Source: CAJFUR01 sp904420575
GTDB lineage: Bacteria; Actinomycetota; Coriobacteriia; Coriobacteriales; Eggerthellaceae
Assembly (NCBI GenBank): GCA_965119745.1
Contig: OZ221973.1
Location: 1,054,001 to 1,118,000 of the forward strand
Reading direction: 5' to 3'
DNA: 64,000 nucleotides
Positions 24,334 to 32,785 of the stretch are shown here, piece by piece. The translations under genes were made by a program, and so were the position numbers. The first letter of the stretch is position 1. Every line of letters starts with the position of its first letter. The notes under the pieces are model-generated. The model saw only the letters and a list, made by a program, of their open reading frames with translations, had not been told where the DNA came from and ran no database searches.

Positions 24334-25743
24334 ATGGGATCAGCGAGCGAAAACGGAAAAGACGGAAAGCGAGGGCGGCGCGGCAGCAGCAAGGCCATGT
24401 ACGGCCTGTTCGCCATCGTGGTGCTGGGCTCGGCGTTGGGAAACCTTTCCCAGACCGCCGTGAACGCCATGCTGTCCGAGATCATGCTCGAATTCGACAT
24501 GAGCGTGGATCTGGGGCAATGGCTCACGACCAGCTACATGCTGGTGCTCGGCGTCACGGTGCCGGTGGCCACCTATCTCTCGCGCCGCTTCTCGGTGCGG
24601 CAGCACGTGTTCATCGGGCTCGCGTTCTTCCTGGTGGGAGCGGTGCTCGATCTGCTGGCGCCGAACTTCGGCGTGATGCTGGCGGGGCGCGTGTGCCAGG
24701 CCATGTCCACCGGCATGCTCATGCCGCTTCTGCAGACCATCGCCATGACCGGGTTCCCGCCGGGCCGCCAGGCCACGGCCATGGGCGTGGCGGGCATCGC
24801 GATGGGATTCGCGCCGAACATCGGCCCCACCATCGGGGGAGCCCTGAGCTTTTCCTGGGGCTGGCGCAGCTACTTCGTCTTGCTGGTGGTCATCACGCTG
24901 GTGTTGGGCGTGGCGGCGGCCGTGGTGATCAAGCCGTCTGAAGCTCCCGACAGGGCGGCGCGCCTCGATGCGACTTCGCTGACGTTTTCCACCTTGGGAT
25001 TCGGCGGCGTGTTGCTGGCGTTTTCCGATGCGAGCAGCTTCTCGGTCGCAAGTCCCTTCGTGTGGGCGCCGCTTGTCTTGGGCGTGGTGTTCCTGGTGCT
25101 GTTCGTGCGCAGGCAGAACCGGGTGGACGAACCGCTCGTCAGCATGAAGATATTTTCGTCGGCGCAGTATCGGGCAGGCTTCATCGCGCAGAACCTGTTG
25201 AACGCATCGTTCATGGGCGTCACGCTGGTGCTGCCCCTGTACGTGGAGGGGCTTTGTGGGGGTACGGCGCTGGATGCGGGTATCGTGCTGCTTCCGGGAA
25301 CGGTGGCGGCTCTTATGCTGAACCCGCTGGCGGGCTTTCTGACCGACCGTGTAGGCGTGCGCCCGGTGGCGGTGGTTTCAGGCGCATTCTTGGCGACTGG
25401 CGCCGTGCTCACGGTGTTCTTGCGAGCCGACACGCCGCTGGTGACCGTCATGCTGTTCCAGGCGGTGCGTGCCATGGGCGTGTCGGGACTGGTGGGGCCG
25501 TTGACCTCGTGGAGCTTGGCGAAGCTGCCGCGGACGTTGGTGTCCGACGGGTCGTCGTTCTGCATTGCGGTGCGGCAGGCGTGCGCGTCGTTCGGCACGT
25601 CGGCCATGGTGTTCGCCATCACGGTCACGGGTGCGAGCGCCATCGGCCTGGCGAATCCGGCGTTGGCCTATCAGCTGGCCTTCGGCATCTCTGCCGTCAT
25701 CGCCGTCGCCACGCTCGCCTTCATCGTGGCGAAGGTGCGGTAG
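24334..25743 (+). CDS. MFS drug-efflux permease, DHA2 (EmrB/QacA) type
   Basis: 469 residues, about 14 hydrophobic segments, no other domain. DHA2 signatures: LSQTAVNAMLSEIMLEF in the first helix, WLTTSYMLVLGVTVPVATYL, LAGRVCQAMSTGMLMPLLQT, and the motif C region GFAPNIGPTIGGAL. Members expel lipophilic or cationic compounds using the proton gradient. The start ATG 24334 has AAGGATGCGGGA upstream. Its end overlaps the convergent CPBP gene by 23 bases. The substrate is unknown. Confidence 0.88.
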   Translation: MGSASENGKDGKRGRRGSSKAMYGLFAIVVLGSALGNLSQTAVNAMLSEIMLEFDMSVDLGQWLTTSYMLVLGVTVPVATYLSRRFSVRQHVFIGLAFFLVGAVLDLLAPNFGVMLAGRVCQAMSTGMLMPLLQTIAMTGFPPGRQATAMGVAGIAMGFAPNIGPTIGGALSFSWGWRSYFVLLVVITLVLGVAAAVVIKPSEAPDRAARLDATSLTFSTLGFGGVLLAFSDASSFSVASPFVWAPLVLGVVFLVLFVRRQNRVDEPLVSMKIFSSAQYRAGFIAQNLLNASFMGVTLVLPLYVEGLCGGTALDAGIVLLPGTVAALMLNPLAGFLTDRVGVRPVAVVSGAFLATGAVLTVFLRADTPLVTVMLFQAVRAMGVSGLVGPLTSWSLAKLPRTLVSDGSSFCIAVRQACASFGTSAMVFAITVTGASAIGLANPALAYQLAFGISAVIAVATLAFIVAKVR

Positions 25744-26719
25744 GGGCAGCCGACTCGCGTGCGAGGTCGGCTTTCGTCACGCCGTCGGGAAGGCCGGCCT
25801 GCGGCATGCGGAGCGTGCCCGCCTTCTCGCGACGATGCAGGTTCCACAGCATGAGGACAGCCACCACGATGAAGGCGCAGCCTCCGACGATGCCGAAGGG
25901 ACCGGGGCCCACGAAGGGGTTGCCGCCCGTCAGCGAGAAGATGATGCCGGCCTGGGCCATGGCGTTGATGGTGGAATGGCCGACGGCCGCCGCCAGGCAG
26001 CTGCCGGTACGTTCGGTGACGTACGTGAGGAAGATCCCGCAGACGACGCAGAACACGCACATGGCGGCGATGCCGGCAAACGGCCAGCCCGGATAGCCCA
26101 TGCCGTAGTTGTGCCCAAGCGCGGTCAGGGGCGCATGCCACACGCCCCAGATGACGCCGGTAATCAAGAGCGTCGGCACGATGTGCAGGCGGCTTGCCAT
26201 CTTCGGCACCAAATACCCTCGCCAGCCCCATTCCTCGCCGAAGGTCGGCACGATGTTGATGACGCCTCCCAGCACGACGGCGATGGCTAGGGTCAGGTAC
26301 TGTGACATGCGCAGAAGCTCGGGGTCGACGGCCGGCGCGCCTTGCGCGGCCAGTGCCTGCTGGGTGGCCGCAACCAGATAGTCCATGGAAGCCGAGAAGT
26401 CGTTCGGGAAGCAGAGGAAGTACACCCCTGCCCCCACCACGATCAACACGGACGGACCGAACCAGGCGACCAGGAACCAAGGGAACGACTGCTTGAAGCG
26501 GCGGGGCTTCAGCACGGAGTTGCGGAAGCCCTCGCGCGTGACCAACCGCGTGACGACGACGGCCAGGGCGGGGAAGAACATGGCGCCGCCGACGGCCAGC
26601 TGCGTGAGCGTGGCGGGCAGTCCCACCAATGCCCCCGTTGCGATCGGGTACACGACGCCGAATTCGTACGCCCACGTCAAAACGAACGTGACTGCCAAGA
26701 AAACCGCAACCCTCTTCAT
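25721..26719 (-). CDS. CPBP-family intramembrane metalloprotease
   Basis: 332 residues, about eight membrane spans. The CAAX/Rce1-like motif 1 GEEWGWRGYLVPKM has Glu162-Glu163 and Arg167; motif 2 is GVIWGVWHAPL and motif 3 is VGHSTINAMAQ. These proteases act within the membrane; in Gram-positive bacteria several relate to bacteriocin self-immunity or peptide maturation. No peptide gene is visible nearby. It converges on the MFS gene (23-base overlap) and diverges from the ABC operon that starts at 26906. Confidence 0.88.
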   Translation of the reverse strand: MKRVAVFLAVTFVLTWAYEFGVVYPIATGALVGLPATLTQLAVGGAMFFPALAVVVTRLVTREGFRNSVLKPRRFKQSFPWFLVAWFGPSVLIVVGAGVYFLCFPNDFSASMDYLVAATQQALAAQGAPAVDPELLRMSQYLTLAIAVVLGGVINIVPTFGEEWGWRGYLVPKMASRLHIVPTLLITGVIWGVWHAPLTALGHNYGMGYPGWPFAGIAAMCVFCVVCGIFLTYVTERTGSCLAAAVGHSTINAMAQAGIIFSLTGGNPFVGPGPFGIVGGCAFIVVAVLMLWNLHRREKAGTLRMPQAGLPDGVTKADLARESAAPTAPSPR

Positions 26720-26844
26720 TTCGATGCCCCTTCTTCCGTCTGCCTGGCATCCGGGTCGTCCGCCGCAAGGGCGCGCCAGACCGGCGGATGCGTCTTTGCA
26801 ATGGTAACAGGTGACCGCTGGTTATGGATCTGGATACTTGATCC

Positions 26845-26883
26845 TTGCAACTCTGTTCCATCTGTTATAGCATAAATATAACA
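26845..26883 (+). promoter_or_regulatory. Promoter of the ABC/GntR operon with dyad operator
   Basis: TTGCAA (26845-26850) with a -10 near 26866-26873, overlapped by the inverted repeat TGTTATA (26863-26869) / TATAACA (26877-26883). A YtrA-type GntR regulator encoded third in the operon is the obvious candidate to bind it. Confidence 0.6.
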
Positions 26884-26905
26884 AAGAAAGAGGAAAGGAT
26901 CAAGC

Positions 26906-27829
26906 ATGAACGAGGGCGCGACAGTGGCTCAGACGAAAGCGACGGCGGAGGCTCACGCTGGCACGTGCGACGTGACCGCACCGGTTCTGATGGTGAAGGA
27001 CGTCGTGAAGGCGTTCGGGGCGAAGCGGGCGGTCGACGGCGTGTCGCTGGAGGTCATGCCGGGTGACATCTTCGGGTTCGTCGGGCACAACGGCGCGGGC
27101 AAGACGACGCTCATCCGCGCCATCGTGGGCGTGACCGGGTTCGACGAGGGCGACATCCGCATTGCGGGGCAGTCGGTGAGGACGGATGCGCTCGCGTGCA
27201 AGCGCGTCACGGCGTACGTGCCCGACAATCCGGACGTCTACGAATTCCTTACGGGCATCCAGTACCTGAACTACATCGCCGACCTTTACGCGGTGCCTGC
27301 CGACGTGAGGCGCGAGCGCATCGAGACGTATGCCGACCGGCTGGGCCTCACCTCGGCGCTCGGCGACTTGGTGTCGTCGTATTCGCACGGCATGCGCCAG
27401 AAGCTCGTGCTCATCAGCGCGCTCGTGCACGAGCCGGTGCTGCTGGTGTTGGACGAGCCTTTCGTGGGGCTGGACCCGGAGGCGTCGTTCCATGTGAAGG
27501 AGATGCTGCGCGAGCTGGCCGAACGTGGGTCGGCCGTCTTCTTTTCCAGCCACGTGCTGGAAGTGGTGGAGAAAGTGTGCGACAAGGTGGCCATCATCAA
27601 GCAAGGGAAACTGCGCGCCTGCGGACCTACCGCCGAGGTGGTGGGCGACGAGAGCCTGGAGGACGTGTTCCTGGACATGATAGAGAGCGACGCGGCGCAG
27701 GGCGGGACTCATGCCGCCGACGACCAGGACGGATCTGCGCAAGGCGCCGCGGCGGCAGGTGCGCCGGGCAAACGAGGCCGCGTTCGCAGCGCCGCTGGCC
27801 GCAATGGCCGCAACGGGCGCAAGGCATAG
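26906..27829 (+). CDS. ABC transporter ATP-binding protein
   Basis: 307 residues. Walker A GHNGAGKTTL, the Q-loop region, signature SYSHGMRQKL, Walker B LLVLDEPFVGLDPE and switch histidine SSHVLEVVEKV are all present. An N-terminal hydrophilic tail and a C-terminal charged tail of about 50 residues extend the core. It is the first gene of an operon with a membrane partner ten bases downstream, a GntR regulator and a DUF1648 membrane protein. Such YtrA-regulated exporters often respond to cell-wall-active compounds; that role is inferred. Confidence 0.92.
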   Translation: MNEGATVAQTKATAEAHAGTCDVTAPVLMVKDVVKAFGAKRAVDGVSLEVMPGDIFGFVGHNGAGKTTLIRAIVGVTGFDEGDIRIAGQSVRTDALACKRVTAYVPDNPDVYEFLTGIQYLNYIADLYAVPADVRRERIETYADRLGLTSALGDLVSSYSHGMRQKLVLISALVHEPVLLVLDEPFVGLDPEASFHVKEMLRELAERGSAVFFSSHVLEVVEKVCDKVAIIKQGKLRACGPTAEVVGDESLEDVFLDMIESDAAQGGTHAADDQDGSAQGAAAAGAPGKRGRVRSAAGRNGRNGRKA

Positions 27830-27838
27830 GGGGCGGCC

Positions 27839-29440
27839 ATGCGTGCGTTCGTCCTGCTGCTGAAGATCCAACTTTTGGGCCTGTTCGGCATCAACAAGGC
27901 GCTTCATGTCGACGCGGCGCGCGCGAAGCGCACCATCGGGCTCGTGGCGCTGGCCGTGGTGGCCCTGGTGGCCATCGTGGCGGCGTACGTGGTGAGCGTC
28001 GCCGAAACGCTCGTGAGCGCAGGGTTCGTCGAGTACGTCCCGCTCATGGCGGTGCTGGTGGGCGCGGTGGCCGGAGCGGTGGCGGCCTTTCTGAAGGCGA
28101 ACGGCGTGCTGTTCGCCTTCAAGGACTACGACCTGGTCATGTCGCTGCCAGTGCCCACGGCCACGGTGGTGCTGTCGCGCATCGCGTCGCTGTATGCCAT
28201 GGGCGCGGCGTTCGGCCTGCTGGTGATGGTGCCGGCGTTCGCCGTGTACGCGCTGCACGCGGGCGTGTCGGTCATGGGCGTCGTGTGCATGGCGCTGGCC
28301 GTGGTGTTAGCGCCGCTTGCGCCGTTGGCGCTGGCCGTGGTGTTGGCGGCGCTCGTCGCGGCGGCCTCGTCGCGCTTCCGGCATGCGAGCATCTTCCAGG
28401 TGGTGCTCACGATGGTGCTGCTTTTGGCGTTCTTGGCGGTCTACTTCCTGGTGATTGGGCAGAGCGGCGGCGACGTGAACCAGCTCGCCGCGATGGGCGC
28501 GCAGCAGATGGGGGTGCTTTCGGGAATCTACCCGCCGGCCGCCTGGGCGTCGGCAGGCATCACGCAGGGGAACCTGGCCGCGTTCGGCGCGTTCGCAGGC
28601 GTGAACGCGCTTGCTGCGCTTGTGCTGGTGGCGGTGCTCACGCGGGCGTTCGTGCCCGTGAACGCCCTGCTCATGGCCACGCACGCGCGCGGGTCGTTCT
28701 CGTTCGAGGACGGGCGCGGCAGGGCGAAGGCAGGCGCAGGTGCGCGCTCGCCGTTCCGCGCGATGCTGGCGAAGGAGGCGCGCCTGCTGCTGGCCACGCC
28801 CATCTACCTGCTGAACGGCTGCATGGGCTACGTGCTGGTGGTCGTGGGAGCCGCGGCGCTTCTGGCGATGTCGAAGACGGGCGCGCTGCCGCTTGACCAG
28901 CTGCCGTCCGAACTCGTGCCGCTCCTTGGGCAGTTCGTGCCATGGGGCCTGGCGTTTTGTGTCGGCATCATGTCCACGACGGTGGCTTCGGTGTCGCTCG
29001 AAGGGTCCGCGCGCTGGATCATGCTCACGGCGCCGGTGCCGGCGCGCACGGTGCTGGCGTCGAAGGCGGCGCTCAACCTGGCGTTCGCGCTGCCGAGCGT
29101 TGCGGTGGGCGGCATGCTGGTGGCGTTCGCGTTCCCGCTTGGCCCGGTGTCGCTGGTGTCCGTGTTCGTGGTGCCGCTGGCGTTGGTGCTGTTCTCCACC
29201 TTTGCGGGCCTCGCGCTGGACGCGCTTCGCCCTCGCTACGATTGGACCACGCCGTACGAGCCGGTCAAGCGCGGCATGCCGGTGTTCGTGGTGGCGTTCG
29301 GCGGCATGGTGATCGTGGGCGTGGGATTCTCGGTGACGGTGCTGGCGGGCGCGGCCGGCTCTCTTGTTTTGGCGGTGGTGGTTGCGACCGCGTCGCTCGT
29401 GTTGTTCCGCCAGGCCGCGCGAAAGGGCCTGGCAGCCTAA
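27839..29440 (+). CDS. ABC exporter permease subunit
   Basis: 533 residues with about 12 hydrophobic segments and no nucleotide-binding motif. It is the membrane partner of the preceding ATPase, starting ten bases after it. The large size resembles putative ABC exporter permeases of the ABC-2 type found in Gram-positive bacteria. A hydrophilic loop (about residues 285-310, rich in Gly/Arg/Ala) lies mid-protein. The cargo cannot be told. Confidence 0.8.
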   Translation: MRAFVLLLKIQLLGLFGINKALHVDAARAKRTIGLVALAVVALVAIVAAYVVSVAETLVSAGFVEYVPLMAVLVGAVAGAVAAFLKANGVLFAFKDYDLVMSLPVPTATVVLSRIASLYAMGAAFGLLVMVPAFAVYALHAGVSVMGVVCMALAVVLAPLAPLALAVVLAALVAAASSRFRHASIFQVVLTMVLLLAFLAVYFLVIGQSGGDVNQLAAMGAQQMGVLSGIYPPAAWASAGITQGNLAAFGAFAGVNALAALVLVAVLTRAFVPVNALLMATHARGSFSFEDGRGRAKAGAGARSPFRAMLAKEARLLLATPIYLLNGCMGYVLVVVGAAALLAMSKTGALPLDQLPSELVPLLGQFVPWGLAFCVGIMSTTVASVSLEGSARWIMLTAPVPARTVLASKAALNLAFALPSVAVGGMLVAFAFPLGPVSLVSVFVVPLALVLFSTFAGLALDALRPRYDWTTPYEPVKRGMPVFVVAFGGMVIVGVGFSVTVLAGAAGSLVLAVVVATASLVLFRQAARKGLAA

Positions 29441-29517
29441 GCCGGGTTCCGGTTCGCGAGGCGAGAGGGAAAGGAGGGCGCTATCATGGGACACGTACGG
29501 GACAAGGAGGTTCGTCC

Positions 29518-30027
29518 ATGATCATATGCATAGACCAGAAGGCCGAAGAGCCGCTGTACCTGCAGATACGCAATCAGGTCATCGCCGCCATCGCGCGCGG
29601 CGAGCTGGTGCCTGGCGCCGCGCTGCCGTCTGTGCGTGCGCTGGCGAGCGATCTGGGCATCAACCTGCACACGGTGAACAAGGCATACGCCGTGCTGCGG
29701 GACGAGGGCTACGTGCTCATGCGCGGCCGTTCGGGCGCCTACATCGCCGATCCGTGCGAGGACGACCGCGCCGACCGCGCGCGCATCGAGCTGGCCAAGA
29801 TGGAGGACGGGCTGTTCGAGCTGGCCTTGGCACACCGTGCGCGCGGCGGCAGTTGGGGCGAGTTCCTGGAATGCGCCCAGGCCCAGGCTGCGCGCGCATA
29901 TGGCGTGGGCGAGCGGCCGGACGCCGACCCGGTCCCGGGCGCGTCCGGCGAGAGCCGCGCCGACGCCGGTCGGGCGAAAGCCGGCACGTCCACGAAGCGC
30001 GAGACGGCCGTGGGAGGTGCGCTCTGA
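29518..30027 (+). CDS. GntR-family regulator, YtrA type
   Basis: 169 residues: a winged helix-turn-helix (MIICIDQKAEEPLYLQIRNQ, GAALPSVRALASDLGINLHT, VNKAYAVLRDEGYV) followed by a short helical tail, the small-effector YtrA subfamily that normally sits in and represses an ABC operon. AAGGAGG at 29504-29510 sets the start. An 11-codon frame with its own AAAGGAGG (ATG 29486) ends in TGA overlapping this ATG, suggesting coupling. The last 35 residues are low complexity. The next gene overlaps by one base. Confidence 0.88.
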   Translation: MIICIDQKAEEPLYLQIRNQVIAAIARGELVPGAALPSVRALASDLGINLHTVNKAYAVLRDEGYVLMRGRSGAYIADPCEDDRADRARIELAKMEDGLFELALAHRARGGSWGEFLECAQAQAARAYGVGERPDADPVPGASGESRADAGRAKAGTSTKRETAVGGAL

Positions 30028-31148
30028 TGCCCGGATACGACCCCGCCGTCATGATGCTGCTGTTGGTGACGCTGCTCGTCCCCACGGTCGGCATCCTCAT
30101 GGCGCTCACGCCCTTCCTCATGCGCCGCGGCGAGGTGTTTGCCGTCACGGTGCCCACGGCCGCGCAGACCGACCCGTTCGTGGTGGCTCTCAAACGGCGC
30201 TATGCGGCCATCGTCGGCGCGGCCACGGCGTTGTTCACCGCTGCCGGCATTGTGTTTTCCCTGATGGGAAACGAAAGAGGGATCATCGTGGTTCTGGCGG
30301 GCGGCACCATCGCGCTCTGCGCGGGCGGCTACGCGCTCATGCTGCGCTACCGGGCGAAGATGCAGGCGTACAAGCGCTCGCAGGGTTGGACGGCCGAGGC
30401 GCAGGAGGCCGTGGCCATGGTGGGCGAACAGCCCGTGCCGCGCGCCATCTCGCTCAAGTGGAGCCTGCTGTACGCGCCCGTCATCCTGGTGACGGTGGTC
30501 ATCGGCATCGTGGGCTATTCGAGCATGCCCGACATGATCCCCATGCATATGGGCTTCGACGGCACGGTGAACCGTTGGGAGCCGAAAAGCCCCGGCATCG
30601 TGGCGTTTCCCGTGATCATACAGGTGTTCATGGCCGGATGCATCATGTTCAGCCACTGGACCATCCTGAAGTCGAAGAAATGGGCCGAACCCGGCGCGCC
30701 GGCCACGTCCGCGCTGGCGTACGGCCTGTTCGCCCGCGCGCAGAGTATCTTCCTGGTGGCGACGGGCGTGTTGCTGACGGCCTGCATCGGCCTGACATTC
30801 CAGCTGTCGGCCCTGAACGTGATCTCGCTTGGCCAGGCGGCCGTTGCGGTGATGGTGGCCATCGTGCCCATCGTGGTGGGGTCCATCGCGCTGTCGGTGG
30901 TGTACGGCCAGGCCGGCTCGCGCGTGTTCCGGAGCATGCAGGGCTCCGAGCGCCTGCTTGCGGACGACGACGAGCATTGGAAGCTGGGCATCTTCTACTG
31001 CAACCCCGACGACGCGAGCCTGTTCCTTCCTGAGCGCTTCGGCATCGGCTGGACCTTCAACCTGGCTCGCCCCGCCGTCTGGGCCCTTCTCGTCGGCGGC
31101 CTGCTGGTAACGGTGGCGTTCGTCGTGGCGGTCATGGTGCTGGTCTGA
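30027..31148 (+). CDS. DUF1648/DUF5808-type membrane protein
   Basis: 373 residues with about seven membrane spans. The central part contains MPDMIPMHMGFDGTVNRW, the DUF1648 signature; the C-terminal DEHWKLGIFYCNPDDASLF, FLPERFGIGWTFNLA matches DUF5808. Proteins of this kind often accompany GntR/YtrA operons and are thought to sense cell-envelope conditions; their function is unproven. The ATG at 30027 shares a base with the stop of the GntR gene (TGATG), so translation is coupled. Confidence 0.82.
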   Translation: MPGYDPAVMMLLLVTLLVPTVGILMALTPFLMRRGEVFAVTVPTAAQTDPFVVALKRRYAAIVGAATALFTAAGIVFSLMGNERGIIVVLAGGTIALCAGGYALMLRYRAKMQAYKRSQGWTAEAQEAVAMVGEQPVPRAISLKWSLLYAPVILVTVVIGIVGYSSMPDMIPMHMGFDGTVNRWEPKSPGIVAFPVIIQVFMAGCIMFSHWTILKSKKWAEPGAPATSALAYGLFARAQSIFLVATGVLLTACIGLTFQLSALNVISLGQAAVAVMVAIVPIVVGSIALSVVYGQAGSRVFRSMQGSERLLADDDEHWKLGIFYCNPDDASLFLPERFGIGWTFNLARPAVWALLVGGLLVTVAFVVAVMVLV

Positions 31149-31276
31149 AAGGGTGGACGGTGCTGCCGAAGGGCGGGGGAACCTGGTGCTGCCGAAGACA
31201 AGAGGCCACCGGGGTGGGAGCGGGACGCGTGTGCGGGCAAGAGGCAACGACGCTGCAGCCTTTCATGCTAACGACA

Positions 31277-31335
31277 ATCTGGCAAAATAATTTATCCAGA
31301 TACCTTCATATCTGGTAAAATATCCAAGCCAGATA
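31277..31335. promoter_or_regulatory. Two 26-bp direct repeats, each an ATCTGG/CCAGAT dyad, before a DUF4143 ATPase
   Basis: Repeat 1 spans 31277-31302 and repeat 2 spans 31310-31335. Each has ATCTGG, a 13-base A/T-rich spacer, and CCAGATA; the repeat centres are 33 bp apart, about three helix turns. The region is far more A/T-rich than its surroundings. TAAAAT in the second repeat may serve as a -10. This looks like a two-site operator for a dimeric regulator. Confidence 0.6.
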
Positions 31336-31375
31336 TCCATGCCATGCTCGTCGGACCCGAAAGGGATGAACCGCG

Positions 31376-32746
31376 ATGGACCGGCTTGTCGCCCGCATCA
31401 TGCAGGATTTCTCGCTCGACCTGTACGAGCCGATATATCCGCGTGCGCTCGATTTGGGCACGCCCCTGCTTCCGCGCGCGGGCAACCTGGTGAGCGTGGT
31501 GGTGGGCATGCGGCGCAGCGGCAAGACGTACCGCCTGTTCCAAGAGATGAGGCGCCTGCTGGACGACGGCGTGCCCCCGGCGCAGATGCTCTACTTCAAC
31601 TTCGAGGACGACCGGCTGAAGCCCCTCACCTCCGCCGTGGGCGACGCAGTGCTCGACACCTTTTTCGAACTGCACCCCGAGGCCCACGAGCGGGGGGCAT
31701 ACCTGTTCCTCGACGAGGTGCAGGAGATCGAGGACTGGGGCACGTGGCTGCGCCGCATCATCGACACGAAGAAGGTGACCGTGTACGCGACCGGTTCCTC
31801 TTCCAAGCTGCTCTCGGCGGACGTCGCCACCGCATTTCGAGGCCGCTCGGTCGAATACGAGCTCTTGCCGATGAGCTTCGGGGAGTTCGTCCGGTGCCAC
31901 GAGCCGGAGGTGTTCGGCCGCGGCTCGCTGGACGGCGGCCCGATGAGCAGCGTCCAAGAAGACTACGCTCGCCAGCTGTTCAAGCGCTATCTGGTGCGCG
32001 GCGGCTTTCCCGGTGTTCAGGACCAAGACGACGCTCGGGCCGTCATGGTCCTGCAGTCCTATGCCCAGCGGGCGGTGGCGCAGGACGTCATCGAGCGCCA
32101 CAATATGGGCAATCCGCAGATGGTGAGCCTGTTCGCTCAGCGCGCCCTGGCGACGAGCGGTCGCGAGCTGTCGCTGCGCAAGGTGGAGAACGACATGCGC
32201 TCCGCGGGCTTGGTCACCAGCCGCGCGGCCCTTTCCGACGCGCTGCGCTATTTCGAGGACGCGTTTCTGGTGGGGACGGTGAAGCGCTTTTCGCGCGCTT
32301 TGGCCGACAGCGCGCGCTCCCCCGTGAAGGTGTACGCCATCGATCCCGGTTTGGCGTACGCGAATTCCTCCGCTCCCAGCGAAGACGTGGGGCAAAGGCT
32401 GGAAGATGTGGTGTATCTGGAGTTGCGCCGGCGGCACGCGCAGCGCCGCACGGGCGCCATAGCCTCGCTCAAGACGGTGAAAAGCGGCTTTGAGGTGGAC
32501 TTCATCGTGGGCGACGCGCTGTCGCAGAAGGGGTCCGCCCTCTATCAGGTATCGGTTGATGCGAGCGCGCCGAAAACGTATGATCGGGAGACGCGGGCGC
32601 TGCGCGAGGCCATGGGCGAGCGCGCGGTCGTCGAGGCGTATCTGCTCACCCTCGACGGGGAGGAGCGGGACGTGCGGGTGGCCGAGGGAGTCATTCGCGA
32701 GATGCCCGTGTGGAAGTGGTGTTTGCAGCAAGACCAGGACAGATGA
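31376..32746 (+). CDS. AAA-family ATPase with DUF4143 domain
   Basis: 456 residues. Walker A VVVGMRRSGKTYRLFQEM at about residues 41-58, Walker B-like YLFLDEVQEIEDWGTWLR, sensor TGSSSKLLS, then a winged-helix and the C-terminal DUF4143 nuclease-like fold (YLELRRRHAQRR, KSGFEVDFIVGD with an Asp typical of this fold). The family is widespread, strain-variable and of unknown function. It stands alone behind a dyad-repeat promoter. The start ATG 31376 has AAGGGA about nine bases upstream. Confidence 0.85.
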   Translation: MDRLVARIMQDFSLDLYEPIYPRALDLGTPLLPRAGNLVSVVVGMRRSGKTYRLFQEMRRLLDDGVPPAQMLYFNFEDDRLKPLTSAVGDAVLDTFFELHPEAHERGAYLFLDEVQEIEDWGTWLRRIIDTKKVTVYATGSSSKLLSADVATAFRGRSVEYELLPMSFGEFVRCHEPEVFGRGSLDGGPMSSVQEDYARQLFKRYLVRGGFPGVQDQDDARAVMVLQSYAQRAVAQDVIERHNMGNPQMVSLFAQRALATSGRELSLRKVENDMRSAGLVTSRAALSDALRYFEDAFLVGTVKRFSRALADSARSPVKVYAIDPGLAYANSSAPSEDVGQRLEDVVYLELRRRHAQRRTGAIASLKTVKSGFEVDFIVGDALSQKGSALYQVSVDASAPKTYDRETRALREAMGERAVVEAYLLTLDGEERDVRVAEGVIREMPVWKWCLQQDQDR

Positions 32747-32785
32747 TTCGCCCCGCAGGGCGGTGGGTTTGGAAGGATCGGGTGC

